DNA of 13,221 bases from NCBI GenBank assembly GCA_027068695.1, contig JAMOMG010000081.1:1-13221 (forward strand), written 5' to 3'. The DNA is from Flavobacteriaceae bacterium. Its GTDB lineage: Bacteria; Bacteroidota; Bacteroidia; Flavobacteriales; Flavobacteriaceae. Shown here piece by piece: positions 1 to 7,478 of the stretch. A program made the translations under genes and the position numbers. The first letter of the stretch is position 1. Each line of letters opens with the position of its first letter. A model generated the notes under the pieces. That model was not told the DNA's origin. It saw only the letters and a list, made by a program, of their open reading frames with translations, and made no database searches.

Positions 1-815
1 ATAATAACGCCATCACCCAAGGTAACAGAACCTGCTAAACCACTACTCCCTGCCATAATGCAAGAACGTCCTAAAGTACAATTATGTGCAATTTGCACTA
101 AATTGTCAATCTTACAACCATCACCTATTATTGTTGAACTAAATTTTGCCCTATCTACGGCAGAATTAGCACCTATTTCAACTTCATTACCAATTATTAC
201 ATTACCTATATGAGGAATTTTCACCAACTTCCTACCATCTTCACTTGGTCTATACCCAAACCCGTCTGTTCCAATACTAACATTACAATGAAAAATACAA
301 TTGTTTCCTACTTCACAACGTTCCCTAATTACTGTTCCTGACCAGATAACGGTATGGTTTCCTATCTTGGTTTCATCAAAAATAGCAACGTTAGAATACA
401 AAATCGCTCCATCTCCCAAAATAACATCTTTTCCCACGTAACAGTTTGCTCCTATTTTACATCCACTACCTATAACGGCCGATTTATGAATAACCGCTGT
501 TTCATGTATTTCATTATCAAAATGAGGTGGACTAGGATTAAATAATTCCAATATTTTCGCCATTGCTAAATCGGCATTTTTCACCTTAATCAACGCTCTA
601 TTTTCTTCAGGTTCAACAATTAAATCCTCATTAATAATTGCGACAGAAGCATTTGAAGTTTCCCATAAATGAATGTATTTTTTACTTCCTATAAAACTAA
701 TTTGATTTGCACTTGCTTTTTGTAATTCTTCGGGGCCACTTATTTTTTGATTGGTAGCTCCAATAATTTCACCCTTTAAAATTTCGTTGATTTCCTGTAT
801 TGTAAATAATTTCAT
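1..815 (-). CDS. lpxD: UDP-3-O-acylglucosamine N-acyltransferase LpxD, partial (C-terminus beyond the left edge)
   Basis: This is the third acyl-transfer step of lipid A synthesis: LpxD puts a hydroxyacyl chain from acyl-ACP on the 2-amino group of UDP-3-O-acylglucosamine in the cytosol. The minus-strand reading gives 271 codons from ATG at 815-813, beginning MKLFTIQEINEIL. An N-terminal uridine-binding domain is visible (NQISFIGSKKY, residues 37-47). From about residue 105 come many left-handed beta-helix hexapeptides (VIGSGCKIGANCYVG and similar). The family signature GTDGFGY lies at 182-188. QIAHN follows, with His244 matching the catalytic His of E. coli LpxD (His239). Family members are about 330-345 residues, so roughly the last 60-75 are missing off the edge, not lost. 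It is divergent from topB. Bacteroidota often carry two LpxD paralogues; which one this is cannot be told without the left neighbours. Confidence 0.93.
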   Translation of the reverse strand, partial: MKLFTIQEINEILKGEIIGATNQKISGPEELQKASANQISFIGSKKYIHLWETSNASVAIINEDLIVEPEENRALIKVKNADLAMAKILELFNPSPPHFDNEIHETAVIHKSAVIGSGCKIGANCYVGKDVILGDGAILYSNVAIFDETKIGNHTVIWSGTVIRERCEVGNNCIFHCNVSIGTDGFGYRPSEDGRKLVKIPHIGNVIIGNEVEIGANSAVDRAKFSSTIIGDGCKIDNLVQIAHNCTLGRSCIMAGSSGLAGSVTLGDGVI

Positions 816-833
816 TAATATTAATTATTGTTA

Positions 834-850
834 AAATCCAGCATGGATTT
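834..850. repeat. short inverted repeat in the lpxD leader
   Basis: AAATCC and GGATTT form 6-bp perfect arms around the five-base spacer AGCAT, 18 bases upstream of the lpxD start codon. It could be a small operator or an mRNA hairpin in the lpxD 5' leader. No T-run follows on either strand, so it is not an intrinsic terminator. The rest of the 816-1021 intergenic stretch is featureless AT-rich DNA with no ORF or RNA gene that I can see. Confidence 0.35.
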
Positions 851-856
851 ATAAAT

Positions 857-864
857 TACATTTG
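857..864 (+). promoter_or_regulatory. candidate -7 element TACATTTG facing topB
   Basis: This is an exact match to the Bacteroidota -7 consensus TAnnTTTG on the plus strand, 157 bases before the topB start. The nearest upstream TTG (828-830) is 26 bases away, longer than the usual spacing of about 17-23, so the match may be fortuitous. A second, imperfect element (TATTTTG, 993-999) lies closer to the gene but has no TTG at the right distance. Confidence 0.25.
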
Positions 865-1021
865 CTAAATATATCAATTAATTTACAGTGAGAAGCTTTT
901 ACATTTATTTAATTAAACTATTTCTAGACTAATAATATAAAATTTGTATAAACTTCAACTGTAATACCTACTTTATTTCAATCTAAATTCTGTATTTTGC
1001 AAACTTCAAATTGAATTATAA

Positions 1022-3370
1022 ATGAAGGTATGTATTGCTGAAAAACCTAGTGTCGCTCGTGAAATTGCCACTGTATTAGGAGCTTCTACTAAACGAGATG
1101 GTTATTTTGAAGGAAACGGTTATGCTGTAACATACACTTTCGGGCATTTATGCACCTTATTCGAGCCTAATGATTACAAACCACATTGGAAAAGTTGGAA
1201 TTTAAATAATTTACCAATGCTTCCAGAGAAATTCCAAACCAAAGTTTCTGATAATCAAGGAATTCAAAAACAATTTAAAATTGTAAAAAGCCTATTTGAA
1301 AAAGCCGATATTATAATAAACTGCGGTGATGCTGGTCAGGAAGGTGAATTAATTCAGCGTTGGGTTATTAATGAAGCTGGCTATAAAGGTAAAGTTAAAC
1401 GTTTATGGATTTCTTCACTTACCACAGAAGCAATTAAAGAAGGTTTTCAAAATTTGAAGCCTTCAGAAAATTATGATAATTTATACTACGCCGGATTTTC
1501 TAGAGCTATTGGAGACTGGCTTTTAGGCATAAATGCAACTAGATTATACACGCTAAAATATGGTGGCTACAAACAAGTATTGTCTGTTGGAAGAGTTCAA
1601 ACTCCTACATTGGCAATGGTAGTTAACCGATTTAAAGAAATTCAAAATTTTACACCTCAACCTTATTGGGAATTACAAACATTATACAGAGAAATACTAT
1701 TTAATTATGAAGAAGGGCGTTTTTTAAAAAAAGAAGATGGTGAAATTTTAGCCAATAAAGTAAAAGAAAGTAATTTTGAAATAGTATCTATTACCAAAAA
1801 AGCCGGAAAAGAATATGCTCCAAAATTATTTGATTTAACAGGTTTACAAGTTTATTGCAATAATAAATTTGGTTTTTCAGCTGATGAAACCTTAAAAATA
1901 GTTCAGAAATTGTACGAGCAGAAAGTTGTTACATATCCAAGAGTTGACACCACCTTTTTACCAAATGATGTATACCCAAAAGTTAAAAGTATTCTAAAAA
2001 ACCTAACAAATTATAACACTTTAGTTCAACCCTTATTAGGTAAGAAAATAAGAAAATCCGTTAAAGTATTTAATGATAAAAAAGTAACTGATCATCACGC
2101 TATCATTCCAACAGGAATTCAAATTAACTTACAATACAATCAACAACAGGTTTATAATATTATTACCAAACGTTTTATAGCTGTATTTTACGATGATTGT
2201 AAAATTTCAAATACTACCGTAATTGGTAAAGCTGCTGATATTCACTTTAAAACTACTGGAAAAGAAATTATAGAAAAAGGATGGAGAATAATATTTGATA
2301 CTAATTCTCAGCACAGTACAGAAACTTCTGCTTCACTCAATTCAAGAACCAAAGAGAAAACCTCAACAAAAAATTTACCAACATTTATTGAAGGTGAAAA
2401 AGGAGTTCACGAACCTTCATTTTTAGAAAAGCAAACAAAGCCTCCAAATCAATTTTCAGAAGCAACACTTTTGAGAGCAATGGAAACTGCAGGAAAACAT
2501 ATTGATGATGAAGCTTTACGAGAATTGATGAAAGAAAATGGAATTGGACGTCCTTCTACCCGAGCCAATATTATTGAAACATTGTTTAAACGAAATTATA
2601 TTGAACGAAAAAAGAAACAATTATTACCAACATTAACAGGAATTCAATTAATTGAAATTATCCAAAATGAATTATTAAAATCGGCTGAATTAACAGGAAG
2701 ATGGGAAAAAAGGCTGAAAGAAATTGAAAAAGGAACTTTCAACGCAGGAACTTTTATCAAGAACATGAAAAAAATGGTAGATGACTTGGTATACGAAGTA
2801 CGTTCAGAAAAATTGAAAGCCAATATTTCTTACAACACTACCAGTAAATCTACTTCAACAAAAACCCTAAAAAAGACACTAAAAAAACCCACTGATATTA
2901 TAGCTTTTAAATGTCCAAAATGTAACAAAGGTACCATCATAAAAGGTAACACAGCTTATGGATGTAGCAACTTTAAAAATGGCTGTACCTTTAGGCTTCC
3001 TTATCGTTTTTTTGATAAAAAAATATCTGAAAATCAATATATAAGATTGCTCAAAAAAGGATGTACTGTAAATTTAAAAGGTTTTAAAACTGAAATGGAT
3101 ACAACTGAAGGATTGATTCGTTTTGATGAAGATTTCAACTTAAAATTAGAAGAAAAGAAGCCTACAAAAAAGCAAATATCTGATACTTTAATATGTCCTA
3201 AATGTAAAAAAGGAACGATACTAAAAGGTAAAACAGCCTATGGTTGTAGTAATTACAAAAATGGATGTGATTTTATTTTTTCTTTTGATAAAATTCGGAA
3301 AAAAGCTACAGGAAAAACCCTTTCTAAAGAACTAGTTTATACTATTTTAAATGAGGCATATAAACAATAA
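1022..3370 (+). CDS. topB: DNA topoisomerase III (type IA), with duplicated C-terminal zinc ribbon
   Basis: This type IA topoisomerase cuts one DNA strand through a tyrosine 5'-phosphate link and passes the other through; topoisomerase III decatenates replication and recombination intermediates. The 782-residue protein starts with the TOPRIM motif EKPSVAR (7-13). The acidic TOPRIM cluster GDAGQEGE carries Asp103 and Glu107. SVGRVQTPTL is the typical type IA core segment. The catalytic Tyr is residue 305, in VVTYPRVDTTFLP. GIGRPSTRA is the conserved strand-gate motif. Near the C-terminus are two four-Cys zinc ribbons starting at Cys631 and Cys725. At 782 residues it is longer than E. coli TopB (653), because of this C-terminal extension. 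The start is supported by the family-typical N-terminus MKVCIAEKPS. The 3' end overlaps the next gene by 20 bases, suggesting co-transcription and translational coupling. Confidence 0.96.
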   Translation: MKVCIAEKPSVAREIATVLGASTKRDGYFEGNGYAVTYTFGHLCTLFEPNDYKPHWKSWNLNNLPMLPEKFQTKVSDNQGIQKQFKIVKSLFEKADIIINCGDAGQEGELIQRWVINEAGYKGKVKRLWISSLTTEAIKEGFQNLKPSENYDNLYYAGFSRAIGDWLLGINATRLYTLKYGGYKQVLSVGRVQTPTLAMVVNRFKEIQNFTPQPYWELQTLYREILFNYEEGRFLKKEDGEILANKVKESNFEIVSITKKAGKEYAPKLFDLTGLQVYCNNKFGFSADETLKIVQKLYEQKVVTYPRVDTTFLPNDVYPKVKSILKNLTNYNTLVQPLLGKKIRKSVKVFNDKKVTDHHAIIPTGIQINLQYNQQQVYNIITKRFIAVFYDDCKISNTTVIGKAADIHFKTTGKEIIEKGWRIIFDTNSQHSTETSASLNSRTKEKTSTKNLPTFIEGEKGVHEPSFLEKQTKPPNQFSEATLLRAMETAGKHIDDEALRELMKENGIGRPSTRANIIETLFKRNYIERKKKQLLPTLTGIQLIEIIQNELLKSAELTGRWEKRLKEIEKGTFNAGTFIKNMKKMVDDLVYEVRSEKLKANISYNTTSKSTSTKTLKKTLKKPTDIIAFKCPKCNKGTIIKGNTAYGCSNFKNGCTFRLPYRFFDKKISENQYIRLLKKGCTVNLKGFKTEMDTTEGLIRFDEDFNLKLEEKKPTKKQISDTLICPKCKKGTILKGKTAYGCSNYKNGCDFIFSFDKIRKKATGKTLSKELVYTILNEAYKQ

Positions 3371-3938
3371 ACATCAACATTTTATTATCTTCAAACCGTA
3401 TGGTTATTTAAGTCAGTTTACAAATAACCAAACCAAAAGAGCAAACAAAAAATTATTGGGTGAATTGTATAGTTTCCCTAAAAATACAATGGCAATTGGA
3501 CGTTTAGATGAACACTCTGAAGGCTTATTACTGCTAACCACTGATGGGAAAATGAGTGAATATATTAGAAGTTCTAAAATTGAAAAAGAATACTTTGCAC
3601 AGGTAGATGGAGAAGTTACCCAAGAAGCCATTCAAAAACTAAAAAATGGTTTAGAAATTAGTACAGAAACTGGCAAATACACTACAAAACCTTGTTTAGT
3701 TTTCAAACTTACACAACCTCCAAAACTTCCCAAAAGGACAAAAAAGATTAGAGATGAACGACATGGACCTACAAGTTGGATTTCAATTACACTTCGAGAA
3801 GGGAAATTTAGGCAAGTACGAAAAATGACTGCTGTTGTTGGGTATCCAACCCTACGTTTAGTTAGGGTTAGAATTGGAACAATTCATATTAATAATATGC
3901 TTGCTGGTGAAGTAAAAGAAGCAAACTCATTTATATAG
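3351..3938 (+). CDS. rluE: rRNA large-subunit pseudouridine synthase, RsuA/RluE type
   Basis: The predicted enzyme isomerises a uridine to pseudouridine in 23S rRNA (position 2457 in E. coli numbering if it is a true RluE orthologue). The 195-residue protein contains the catalytic signature GRLDEHSEGLLLLTTDG, with the nucleophilic Asp at residue 53. FKPYGYLSQ (about 14-22) is the typical first strand. The RsuA-group C-terminal motif REGKFRQVRKM follows around 150. I see no S4 RNA-binding domain at the N-terminus, and the short length fits RluE-like members better than RsuA or RluB. The ATG lies inside the end of topB, shifted to another frame, and no better start exists downstream before the conserved FKPYGYL strand. 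Family assignment is firm; the exact target nucleotide is inferred. Confidence 0.9.
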   Translation: MRHINNKHQHFIIFKPYGYLSQFTNNQTKRANKKLLGELYSFPKNTMAIGRLDEHSEGLLLLTTDGKMSEYIRSSKIEKEYFAQVDGEVTQEAIQKLKNGLEISTETGKYTTKPCLVFKLTQPPKLPKRTKKIRDERHGPTSWISITLREGKFRQVRKMTAVVGYPTLRLVRVRIGTIHINNMLAGEVKEANSFI

Positions 3939-3941
3939 CAG

Positions 3942-3965
3942 TAAAAATTGACATTTTTATTTTTT
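3942..3965 (+). terminator. weak AT-only intrinsic terminator after the topB-rluE unit
   Basis: TAAAAAT (3942-3948) and ATTTTTA (3953-3959) form a perfect 7-bp stem closed by the tetraloop TGAC. Six T residues follow (3960-3965). It begins three bases after the rluE stop. The stem has no G-C pair, so its strength is doubtful, but position and geometry fit a terminator. Confidence 0.4.
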
Positions 3966-3994
3966 AACTTGATTTCAGTTAAATTTCTGTTAAA
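3963..3994. promoter_or_regulatory. candidate operator: 21-bp palindrome plus extra half-site
   Basis: TTTAACT (3963-3969), seven spacer bases and AGTTAAA (3977-3983) make a perfect inverted repeat. The right half is then repeated in tandem: TTTCAGTTAAA (3973-3983) is followed directly by TTTCTGTTAAA (3984-3994), 10 of 11 bases identical and one helical turn apart. It lies 74-105 bases upstream of the molybdo-hydroxylase operon, where a dimeric repressor or activator site would be expected. No regulator gene is in the window, and AT-rich DNA can yield such repeats by chance. The rest of 3939-4067 shows no exact TAnnTTTG; the closest is TAAATTTC at 3980-3987, inside the repeat. Confidence 0.35.
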
Positions 3995-4067
3995 CATAAA
4001 TTCAAAAAACACATTTATAAAATAATTCTTAAATTGTTTCACTATTTAACAACTAATCTACTATAAC

Positions 4068-4529
4068 ATGGTTACACTTCGAATTAATGGAGAAAAACAC
4101 ACTATTGATGTGGCTCCAGACATGCCTTTACTTTGGGCAATTAGAGACATTATTGGACTTACAGGTACAAAATATGGCTGTGGAAAAGGCCTATGTGGGT
4201 CTTGTAAAGTTATGTTAGATAACTCTCCTGTGCAATCGTGTGTAATACCTGTTTCTGCTGCTGTTGGGAAAAATATCTTAACCATCGAGGGAGCTTCTAA
4301 AAATTTACAATTGCTTCAAGAATCTTGGGTAACATTAAACGTTCCTCAATGTGGGTTTTGCCAACCCGGACAATTAATTGCTGCGACTGCTTTATTAGAT
4401 AAAAATGAAAATCCTACCGATAAAGATATTGAAGAGGCAATGATTGGTAATATTTGCCGATGCGGAACCTATCAACGTATCAAAAAAGCAATTCACAAAA
4501 CTGTTGAACTTAAAAACCAGCACTCATGA
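4068..4529 (+). CDS. 2Fe-2S subunit of a molybdenum hydroxylase (IorA/CoxS type)
   Basis: This small electron-transfer subunit of the xanthine dehydrogenase/isoquinoline 1-oxidoreductase family passes electrons from the molybdenum site through two [2Fe-2S] clusters. All eight cluster cysteines are visible in 153 residues: the plant-ferredoxin-type site C38, C43, C46 (GCGKGLCGSCK) and C58, and the helical second site C95, C98 (QCGFCQPGQ) with C130, C132 (NICRCGTY). Length and motif order are normal for the family. It has no signal peptide; because its partner has a Tat leader, it would have to be co-exported as a passenger of the folded complex. Its stop overlaps the start of the large subunit in an ATGA. 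It is the first gene of the operon, and no FAD (CoxM-type) subunit accompanies it. Confidence 0.94.
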   Translation: MVTLRINGEKHTIDVAPDMPLLWAIRDIIGLTGTKYGCGKGLCGSCKVMLDNSPVQSCVIPVSAAVGKNILTIEGASKNLQLLQESWVTLNVPQCGFCQPGQLIAATALLDKNENPTDKDIEEAMIGNICRCGTYQRIKKAIHKTVELKNQHS

Positions 4530-6709
4530 GTACTATAAAAAATATAAGTCGTAGAACTTTTGTAAAAAGCATTGGTTTAGCTTCAGGTGGATTAATATTA
4601 GCTTGTAACACTTCTGTATTTTCAGATAAAGAAATTACAAAAAACTTAGTAGACTTCAATCCAAATTTGTTTGTTCAATTAAATTCTGATGGAAGCTTAG
4701 TTTTAATTGCTTCACGTTCAGAAATGGGAAATGGTGTACGCACTTCATTAACCTCAATTATTGCTGATGAAATGGAAGCTGATTGGAATAAAGTTATCGT
4801 AAAACAAGCCACTGGTGATGCTAAATACGGCGATCAAAATACCGATGGTTCTCGCAGTGTTCGTTACCTGTATGAAACTATGCGAAAAATGGGCGCTATG
4901 GCTAAAGCAATGTTAATTTCTGCTGCAGCAAAAAAATGGCAAGTTTCAGAAAGTGAATGTACTGCTAAAAATCATTTTGTGACTCATTCAAGTGGAAAAA
5001 AAATAGGATTTGGTGATTTAGTAGAAATAGCTAAAACTTTAGAAATCCCTAAAGAGTACGTTTTAAAATCACCAAAAGATTTTAAATACATCGGAAAAAA
5101 ACTAAGAAGTATTGATGCCGAAGACTATGTTAAAGGAAAAGTCATTTTTGGCTTAGATAAACGTTTACCAAATATGAAATTTGTAGCAATTGCCCGCTGT
5201 CCAGTTACTTTTGGCACAGTAAAATCTTTCGACAAATCTGAAGCGTTAAAAATAGCTGGTGTTGAAGCTGTTATTGAAATTCCCAGAGTTGAAAAACCAT
5301 TTGGAGCATTGGGAGGTGTTGCCGTAATTGCTTCTAACACTTGGGCAGCTTTTAAAGGAAAAGAAGCCTTAAAAATTGAATGGGATTTTGGTGACAACAA
5401 AAGTTACAATTCTAAAACATATATGGCTGAAATTACAGCCAATGTTCATAAACAAGGTAAAGTTGCTAAAGATGTTGGTAATATTAATAAAGCCTTTAAA
5501 AATGCTTCTAAAATTGTTGAAAGCACTTTCCAATTACCACACTTGTCACACGCACCAATGGAAGTTCCAAATGCAGTAGCTTGGGTACAGGGTGATAGTT
5601 GTGAAGTTTGGGCTCCAACACAGGCTCCACAAACAACCAGAAAGGAAGTGGTAGATTATTTAAAAACTTCTGAAGAAAAAGTAACTATCAATGTGACTTT
5701 TTTAGGTGGTGGTTTTGGACGAAAATCAAAACCTGATTATGTTGTTGAAGCTGTGATGCTTTCCAAAGAATTAAATGCTCCTGTTCAAGTAGTTTGGACA
5801 CGTGAAGATGATATAAAACATGATTATTACCATACCGTGAGCGCCCAATACTTAAAAGCTTCGTTAGATAAAAATGGAAATGTAACAGGCTGGTTGCATC
5901 GGTTTGCATTGCCTTCAATTGTATCAACATTTTCACCTGGCGTAGATTATGCTGCTGGATTTGAAATTGCAAGCGCTTCCAATGTTCCGTTTGATATTAA
6001 AAATATGAAAATTGAAGTAGGCAAAGCTCCAGCTATGGTTAGAATTGGATGGTTGCGCTCCGTTATTAATATCCCTCACGGATTTTCAGAAAATGTTTTT
6101 GCTGATGAATTAGCTTCCGCAGCAAACAAAGACCCTTTAGAATTTAGATTAAATTTAATTGGAAAGGATAGGGTTGAAGACACCCAAAATGAAATAAAAT
6201 ACAATACAGCACGACTTAAAAATGTATTAAAAATTGCGGCCAAAAATGCTGAATGGGGGAAACAGCTTCCTGAAAATCACGCATATGGATTAGCAGTACA
6301 TTATAGTTTTTATAGCTATGTAGCTTCTATAGTTGAAGTATCAGTAATTGATAAAAAAGTAAAAGTACACAATGTTTTTACTGCTATTGACTGTGGTACT
6401 GTTATTAATAAAGATACTGTAAAAGCGCAAATGGAAGGATCAGCAATTTTTGGAATGTCATTAGCCTTTTATGGTAAAATTACAGCTAAAGATGGTGCTA
6501 TTGAACAAAGTAACTACGATAATTACAAAATGATACGAATGCATGAAATTCCGAAAGTTCATGTTGAGATTGTTGAAAGCTCAGAAAAACCAACTGGTGT
6601 TGGAGAACCTGGCGTACCCGTAATTGCACCAGCAATAGTAAATGCTATTTTCAAGGCAACAAGAAAAAGATACCATAATTTACCGTTATCTGATTACGGA
6701 TTAGTTTAG
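4526..6709 (+). CDS. molybdopterin-binding large subunit of a molybdenum hydroxylase (IorB type), Tat-exported putative lipoprotein
   Basis: This 727-residue catalytic subunit belongs to the xanthine dehydrogenase family and would hydroxylate an N-heterocycle or oxidise an aldehyde with water as oxygen source. Residues 8-14 (SRRTFVK) are a twin-arginine motif, followed by a hydrophobic stretch ending in a lipobox LILAC with Cys27, so the mature protein may be lipid-anchored on the outer side of a membrane. Family landmarks: EMGNGVRTS (66-74), the cofactor-contact loop GGGFGRK (394-400), the segment RIGWLRSV before a DELA motif, and GVGEPGVPV with the catalytic Glu at 694. The length is typical for the two-subunit isoquinoline-oxidoreductase type. 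It overlaps the Fe-S subunit gene by four bases and is followed seven bases later by xdhC. The natural electron acceptor (often a cytochrome c) and the substrate are not indicated by the sequence. Confidence 0.93.
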   Translation: MSTIKNISRRTFVKSIGLASGGLILACNTSVFSDKEITKNLVDFNPNLFVQLNSDGSLVLIASRSEMGNGVRTSLTSIIADEMEADWNKVIVKQATGDAKYGDQNTDGSRSVRYLYETMRKMGAMAKAMLISAAAKKWQVSESECTAKNHFVTHSSGKKIGFGDLVEIAKTLEIPKEYVLKSPKDFKYIGKKLRSIDAEDYVKGKVIFGLDKRLPNMKFVAIARCPVTFGTVKSFDKSEALKIAGVEAVIEIPRVEKPFGALGGVAVIASNTWAAFKGKEALKIEWDFGDNKSYNSKTYMAEITANVHKQGKVAKDVGNINKAFKNASKIVESTFQLPHLSHAPMEVPNAVAWVQGDSCEVWAPTQAPQTTRKEVVDYLKTSEEKVTINVTFLGGGFGRKSKPDYVVEAVMLSKELNAPVQVVWTREDDIKHDYYHTVSAQYLKASLDKNGNVTGWLHRFALPSIVSTFSPGVDYAAGFEIASASNVPFDIKNMKIEVGKAPAMVRIGWLRSVINIPHGFSENVFADELASAANKDPLEFRLNLIGKDRVEDTQNEIKYNTARLKNVLKIAAKNAEWGKQLPENHAYGLAVHYSFYSYVASIVEVSVIDKKVKVHNVFTAIDCGTVINKDTVKAQMEGSAIFGMSLAFYGKITAKDGAIEQSNYDNYKMIRMHEIPKVHVEIVESSEKPTGVGEPGVPVIAPAIVNAIFKATRKRYHNLPLSDYGLV

Positions 6710-6716
6710 TATTCTT

Positions 6717-7478
6717 ATGAATAATTGGATAGAATTACTATACGAGTTTAAACAGAAAAAACAACCTGTAGCATTGGTAACAATTACCAAAGTTCTTGGC
6801 TCTGCCCCTTGCAAAATATCATCAAAAATGATTGTTACCAAACAAAAGGAAATTTTTGGGACAATTGGTGGAGGGAAGTTAGAGTTTCAAATTATTGATG
6901 AGGCTGTGGTTGCAATTAACGAAAATAAAACAAAAGAATTTTCATATACTTTAGGACCTGAATTTGAACAATGCTGTGGTGGTAAAGTTGAATTAATTAT
7001 TGAACCTATGAACCAAACTCCTGAATTATTTTTATTTGGTGCCGGACATATTGGCATTGAGTTATGCGCTATTTTAAAAGATACTCCATTTAATATCACT
7101 TTATTAGATACTCGTAAAAACTGGAAAAATAATATTCAACTTGATAACAACATCACATTTTCTGATATTCCTTTTGATTTGTACAAACACAAAGTAAATT
7201 GGGGTGAAAACTGTTATGTTGTTATTATGACTCACGATCATAAACTTGATTTTGAAATTACTGCTTTAGCATTACATTCTAAAACCAACTATATTGGCTT
7301 AATTGGAAGTAAAACAAAGAAGAATAAGTTTAATAATTTATTAAAAAAAGAATTAAATTTTGAAGCCGGAATTTCTCCCGTTCACTGTCCGGTTGGATTA
7401 GATATTGGTGGTCATACCCCAAAAGAAATTGCCATAAGTATTGCCGCCGAATTATTGAAAAAGTACTATGGAAAATGA
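6717..7478 (+). CDS. xdhC: XdhC/CoxI-family molybdenum cofactor maturation protein
   Basis: XdhC-type proteins bind molybdenum cofactor, help its sulfuration and hand it to xanthine-dehydrogenase-family apoenzymes; they act in the cytosol and are not part of the finished enzyme. The 253-residue protein has the N-terminal XdhC/CoxI domain with GTIGGGKLE (about 47-55) and the double cysteine EQCCGGK (Cys86, Cys87). A Rossmann half follows, starting LFLFGAGHIGIEL (about 103-115). The C-terminal signature is CPVGLDIGGHTPKEIA, close to the family's PIGLDIG-TPEEIA. Length and domain order are normal. It sits seven bases after the large subunit and overlaps the next gene by 11 bases, so it is presumably the dedicated chaperone of this hydroxylase. 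Confidence 0.93.
   Translation: MNNWIELLYEFKQKKQPVALVTITKVLGSAPCKISSKMIVTKQKEIFGTIGGGKLEFQIIDEAVVAINENKTKEFSYTLGPEFEQCCGGKVELIIEPMNQTPELFLFGAGHIGIELCAILKDTPFNITLLDTRKNWKNNIQLDNNITFSDIPFDLYKHKVNWGENCYVVIMTHDHKLDFEITALALHSKTNYIGLIGSKTKKNKFNNLLKKELNFEAGISPVHCPVGLDIGGHTPKEIAISIAAELLKKYYGK

Noticed and set aside
354..545. Plus-strand open frame of 63 codons
   Set aside because: It is antisense to the lpxD beta-helix region, has no recognisable domain and no family resemblance; the minus-strand LpxD reading explains the sequence fully.
1328..1342. TopB TOPRIM motif lacks the second Asp of a DxD pair (reads DAGQE), possible inactivation
   Set aside because: DAGREGE/DAGQEGE-type TOPRIM motifs occur in active topoisomerase III proteins, and the catalytic Tyr305 and other motifs are intact.
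5125..5972. Several open frames in other frames or antisense within the molybdenum hydroxylase large subunit gene
   Set aside because: They have no domains or plausible starts, and the 727-residue frame with full family motifs covers them.
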